From NCBI GenBank assembly GCA_027625915.1, contig JANTQA010000019.1, positions 749,001 to 813,000 on the forward strand: a stretch of 64,000 bases of DNA. Direction: 5' to 3'. The position numbers and the translations under genes are program-made. The notes under the pieces are model-generated. The model did not search any database. It worked only from the letters and a program-made list of their open reading frames with translations, and had not been told where the DNA came from. Source of the DNA: Anaeramoeba flamelloides (taxonomy: Eukaryota; Metamonada; Anaeramoebidae). This document shows positions 60,717-64,000 of the stretch, one piece after another. Within the stretch, counting starts at the first letter, position 1. Every line of letters begins with the position of its first letter.

Positions 60717-63207
60717 TTATTATGTTTAAATAAATTCTATATAAATTCAAAATGAAATTATTAAATTTATTTAATTATTGTTCCATTCCTTAATTATTTT
60801 ATTTTCTATTTTTTCTTTAATTGGGCCTTATACCCAATAAATAAATAAAAAAATTAATAATTTAAAACTCTTATAATAATCTATTTATTAACCTGATTTT
60901 TTTTTTTTTTTTAATTTATCTTATGAGTTTACTAAAAATAAATTTGGTGGGTTCTTTTAGTCAAACCCTAAATTTTTTTCCAAATTTTTGCAAAAAAATT
61001 ATTGAGGCCATAAGAATTTATAAATTTGAAAATAAAAATTTTATATTTTATTAGTTAAAATTCCTCTTTTCAAAGTTTACTTTAAAATTCAAATTCAAAA
61101 TTATATATATATATATATTATGATACCTTTGTTACCCACCAAGTTCAATAATTCTAAAATTAAATATATTTCCCGATTGATTGGATATATGTTATTATAA
61201 ATAAATATACATTACAATAAATTTTCCCTAATTATTAAAATAATAAGTGAAAGAAATAAAAGAAGATATGGATTTATTGGTAAGGGTTAAGTACTCAAGA
61301 GCTCTTAATATGTTAAAGAGAGAGTTTTGAAGTGACTAAATTTGTGGCTCCTAAAGCAAAGAGTAGTCAAAAGAACCCTTTAATTACAGTCATTAGAAGT
61401 ATTAAATAAAAGAAGATAACTCTGATCTTTATTTACAATCTTTTTCAGTTAGAGGAGCTCAGTTTATTTAATAAATGGGAGACATATTTTATCAGTTTAA
61501 TTCATTATTCTTCTCAAAATAAATGTTCAATTTTTAGATCAAAATCATTTTTTCTAAGTTATTAAATATTTTTTTTTTGGTATTTTGCTTTTTTTTTTCT
61601 TTTTTCTTTGTTTTTTTTTTCTTTTCTTTTTTATTTTTTATTTAAAAATTAATTTGAAAAAAAAAATCCTTTGAAACTCAACAATAATATTTGGAAAATT
61701 TAGGCATTGTAGGTTCTTTTACAATTCATATATTTACAATTAAAAAATATTTTTATGTCGATAATTTTAATTTCCTAAAGAAAACGAGAAATTTTTGAAC
61801 GAATGTTCCAATGAAAGGAGTCAAAAAAATTATTTAATCATTTTTTTTTTTTTTTCATGAAAATTGATGGTTAGTTCAGGTATTTCTTTATTATGATTAT
61901 CGACCCTAATAAGATTTTTATAATTTTACTTATTTCTAAACAATCTTATGTTTTTCTGAATATTCTAAAAAAAATAGTGAAATTTTCATTTTTGGCTGAG
62001 CTCTTTGAGTGAAAGAGAGTTTATATTACTTTTCACTGTCTGAAAATAAATAAGGTATTTCATAAAAGTGGTGACATTTTTTTTTTGACCTTTAATAAAA
62101 AAAAAAAATCTCGGCCATTGTATCTATTTGAAGATTTTGAATTAAGTGAAATAGTAATGTTGATTGAATCAATAGCTATTATATTTAATAATAAATGCCT
62201 TTATTCAAATATTTTAAAAAAATGAAAACAAAAAATTCACTTTTTTGGTTAAAATAGTATACTGCAAATTTTAATAAAAAAAAGGAAATATAATAACCTC
62301 TAAAACCATTATATTTAAACAATAGAATGCTGTGAAAACTTTCCATTCTAATGGAATTTCTAACAAGATTTTTGCCTTTTTGGAAAAATTTTTTTACGAT
62401 CAAATAGGAAAAAATAATATCAAATTTTAACACGTATAGAATATCATCTAAAATCGAGATCAGAAAATTTAATATCTTTGAATTTTTTAATGTAAAACCT
62501 AGAAAAAAAATTGAATTATTCTTAAAAATCAATACATATTTTTTCAGAATTCCTTTATCTTTTTAAAAATCATCTTTTTTTTCAAGTATTCACAAAATAA
62601 TTCAGATTAATTATTAAGGGTTATCTCTGAAAGTCGTAATTTTTTAGGTATGAATTGTCGAAAAAATGCACTTTTTACTCATTTTTGCCACTTTTTAAAA
62701 TCTAAAATAAAAATTTGATATTTTAGAAATTCTATTTCAAGTGCCTTGATGTAACTAAAAGGAATAAAATCCCATTTAGATCCCATATATATATAAAAGA
62801 TTTTAACCCTCATTTGGGTTCTTAGTATTTTCAAAGGATTCTGATGGTTTTGATCAGTTTTACCTAAGATACATTTAAATTTTTAGATTTTTGATAATAT
62901 AATCATCACACTTTTTTTCCTCATCCTAATTTTTTTCCACAACAGTTATTAAGAAAATTCTAATTGAAAAAAAAACAAAAAAAAAAAAAACAAGAATATT
63001 TAGATCTATGTTCCAAATAAAAAAAAATGTTTTTTTTTTTAAAGAAGACCAATACATAAATCATACAAGTAACAAACAATTAATATTAAGGAAATATGGT
63101 ACTGATTTCTTAAAGTTCTATTATGAAAAAAAAATTCTTGAAAAGAAAATACCAGTTTTGAAAAGTTAATCTCTAAAAACAGCGTTAATTGTTGAAGGAA
63201 TTTTTTA
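60717..63207. other. Gene-free 3' spacer
   Basis: I found no gene here. Open stretches such as 62185-62532 (minus) are Phe/Ile/Lys-rich background. A small (TA)n tract lies near 61105. Short direct words recur but no bounded element was found. Confidence 0.45.
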
Positions 63208-63413
63208 TCAGTCAGTCAGTTCCACTTTTAAGATTCAAACTTTGAATTAAAGTTAAGAAATAAAAAAAAAATGCCAAACTAAAGCACAAAATCCAAATTC
63301 TTGTAAAAAAAATTATATAGAATAAAAGTTTCCAAATTTTGTACCTTAATTTGAGATTTTTTTGTGACTTAAATTTGAGTTAAAGTTTGTGTCTATAAAA
63401 GTGGAACTGACTG
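63208..63413. mobile_element. Hairpin MITE, ~205 bp, TA-flanked
   Basis: TCAGTCAGTCAGTTCCACTT at the left and AAGTGGAACTGACTG followed by TA at the right form terminal inverted repeats, continuing through AAACTTTGAATTAAAG and its counterpart for about 45 bp. The left tip has an extra CAGT unit. Only one copy was seen. Confidence 0.7.
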
Positions 63414-64000
63414 TAAAAAAAAGAAAAATTGACCAAAATATTTGAACAAATGTCATTCATTATTTAAAATTTACTCAAAGCATCAAAGACTTCACTTCCG
63501 AAAATGATCAGAAAACAATATACTATCATGTAGTGTTTTAAATATTACATTGGAACAAGAATCTAAAAAATTTACAAATTATATTTTGTAACACGGATTA
63601 TAAGCTATGGTCGTGTATTATTTTGATCACTGTATTTATTAACTTTCTTGAAATTTAAAACACTAGTTAATATTTCCTTTTTAAGTATTAAGAGTATAAT
63701 CAAGGAATTGTTCTTTCAAAAGGTTATTTGATATTATTTATTACTTTTTTTATTTATTAGAATTATATATTGAATTGATTTTATTTCTTTGAAAATCAAG
63801 AAAACAATATCCAAATAATTTAACAAAAAACGAAAACTTTTATATTTGGTCGTTCTTGGTATATTGAGAGAATTAATAATGTATTTTTACAATTATTGAA
63901 TAAAAATAATCAGATTAAACAGTATTTATCTCACTTATAATTGAATTTGATAGAGTTTAAAAAATGTTTTTGGGTTATTTTTTAATTTAATGTTTTGGCT

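Noticed and set aside
62185-62532. 115-codon minus-strand open stretch rich in Phe, Ile, Lys
   Set aside because: Typical translation of A/T-rich non-coding DNA; no domain or flanking exon.
1-64000. CRISPR array, operon, riboswitch or bacterial promoter
   Set aside because: The DNA is eukaryotic nuclear with spliced genes; regular repeats here are transposon ends or microsatellites.

Overview
The window is about 80% A+T eukaryotic nuclear DNA. Genes are split by GT-AG introns, many of them 1.5-4.5 kb long, and both introns and spacers are full of short inverted-repeat transposons. I reconstructed seven protein genes; for six of them every intron has GT-AG ends with matching codon phase, or the gene is intronless. 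The set comprises an oxygen-reducing flavodiiron protein with a ferredoxin domain and an organelle-like presequence, a Rap-GAP, a THH1/TOM1/TOM3-like seven-helix protein, SmD1, a YIPF5-type protein, an RRM protein and a large unknown. It suggests a free-living amoeboid, low-oxygen protist with hydrogenosome-like organelles. Anaeramoeba (Metamonada) fits what I know, but this is inference without any database search.

Layout. 46-6242 (-): five-exon Rap-GAP (394 aa) whose 4.5-kb second intron holds a 730-bp fold-back element and decayed coding debris. 11536-15271 (+): four-exon ferredoxin-flavodiiron fusion (568 aa). 19903-22048 (+): RE-rich/RGG/RRM protein needing one frame change. 28465-32792 (+): YIPF5-like protein (242 aa). 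36029-36504 (-): SmD1 (110 aa). 38630-50299 (-): eight-exon unrecognised 1364-aa protein. 56251-60716 (+): seven-helix membrane protein (294 aa).

Mobile DNA. I count at least nine repeat families: a 220-230-bp TA-flanked MITE in five copies, a ~550-bp TA-flanked MITE in three full copies plus relatives, a 170-260-bp MITE in five copies, a Tc1/mariner-type element with TA duplication, three TTAA-flanked element types, a palindrome-rich repeat in five places, and a longer repeat (R1) in three copies. Copies of R1 act as paralogous empty sites for two of the TTAA insertions. No insertion was seen in a reconstructed exon.

The most interesting object is the flavodiiron gene. An adrenodoxin-type [2Fe-2S] domain is fused in frame, through a lysine/arginine-rich linker, to a complete diiron/FMN core behind a possible mitochondrial-type presequence. 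It would be a one-polypeptide ferredoxin:O2 (or NO) reductase for a hydrogenosome-like organelle. The genes are otherwise functionally unrelated housekeeping, trafficking and signalling genes with no operon logic.
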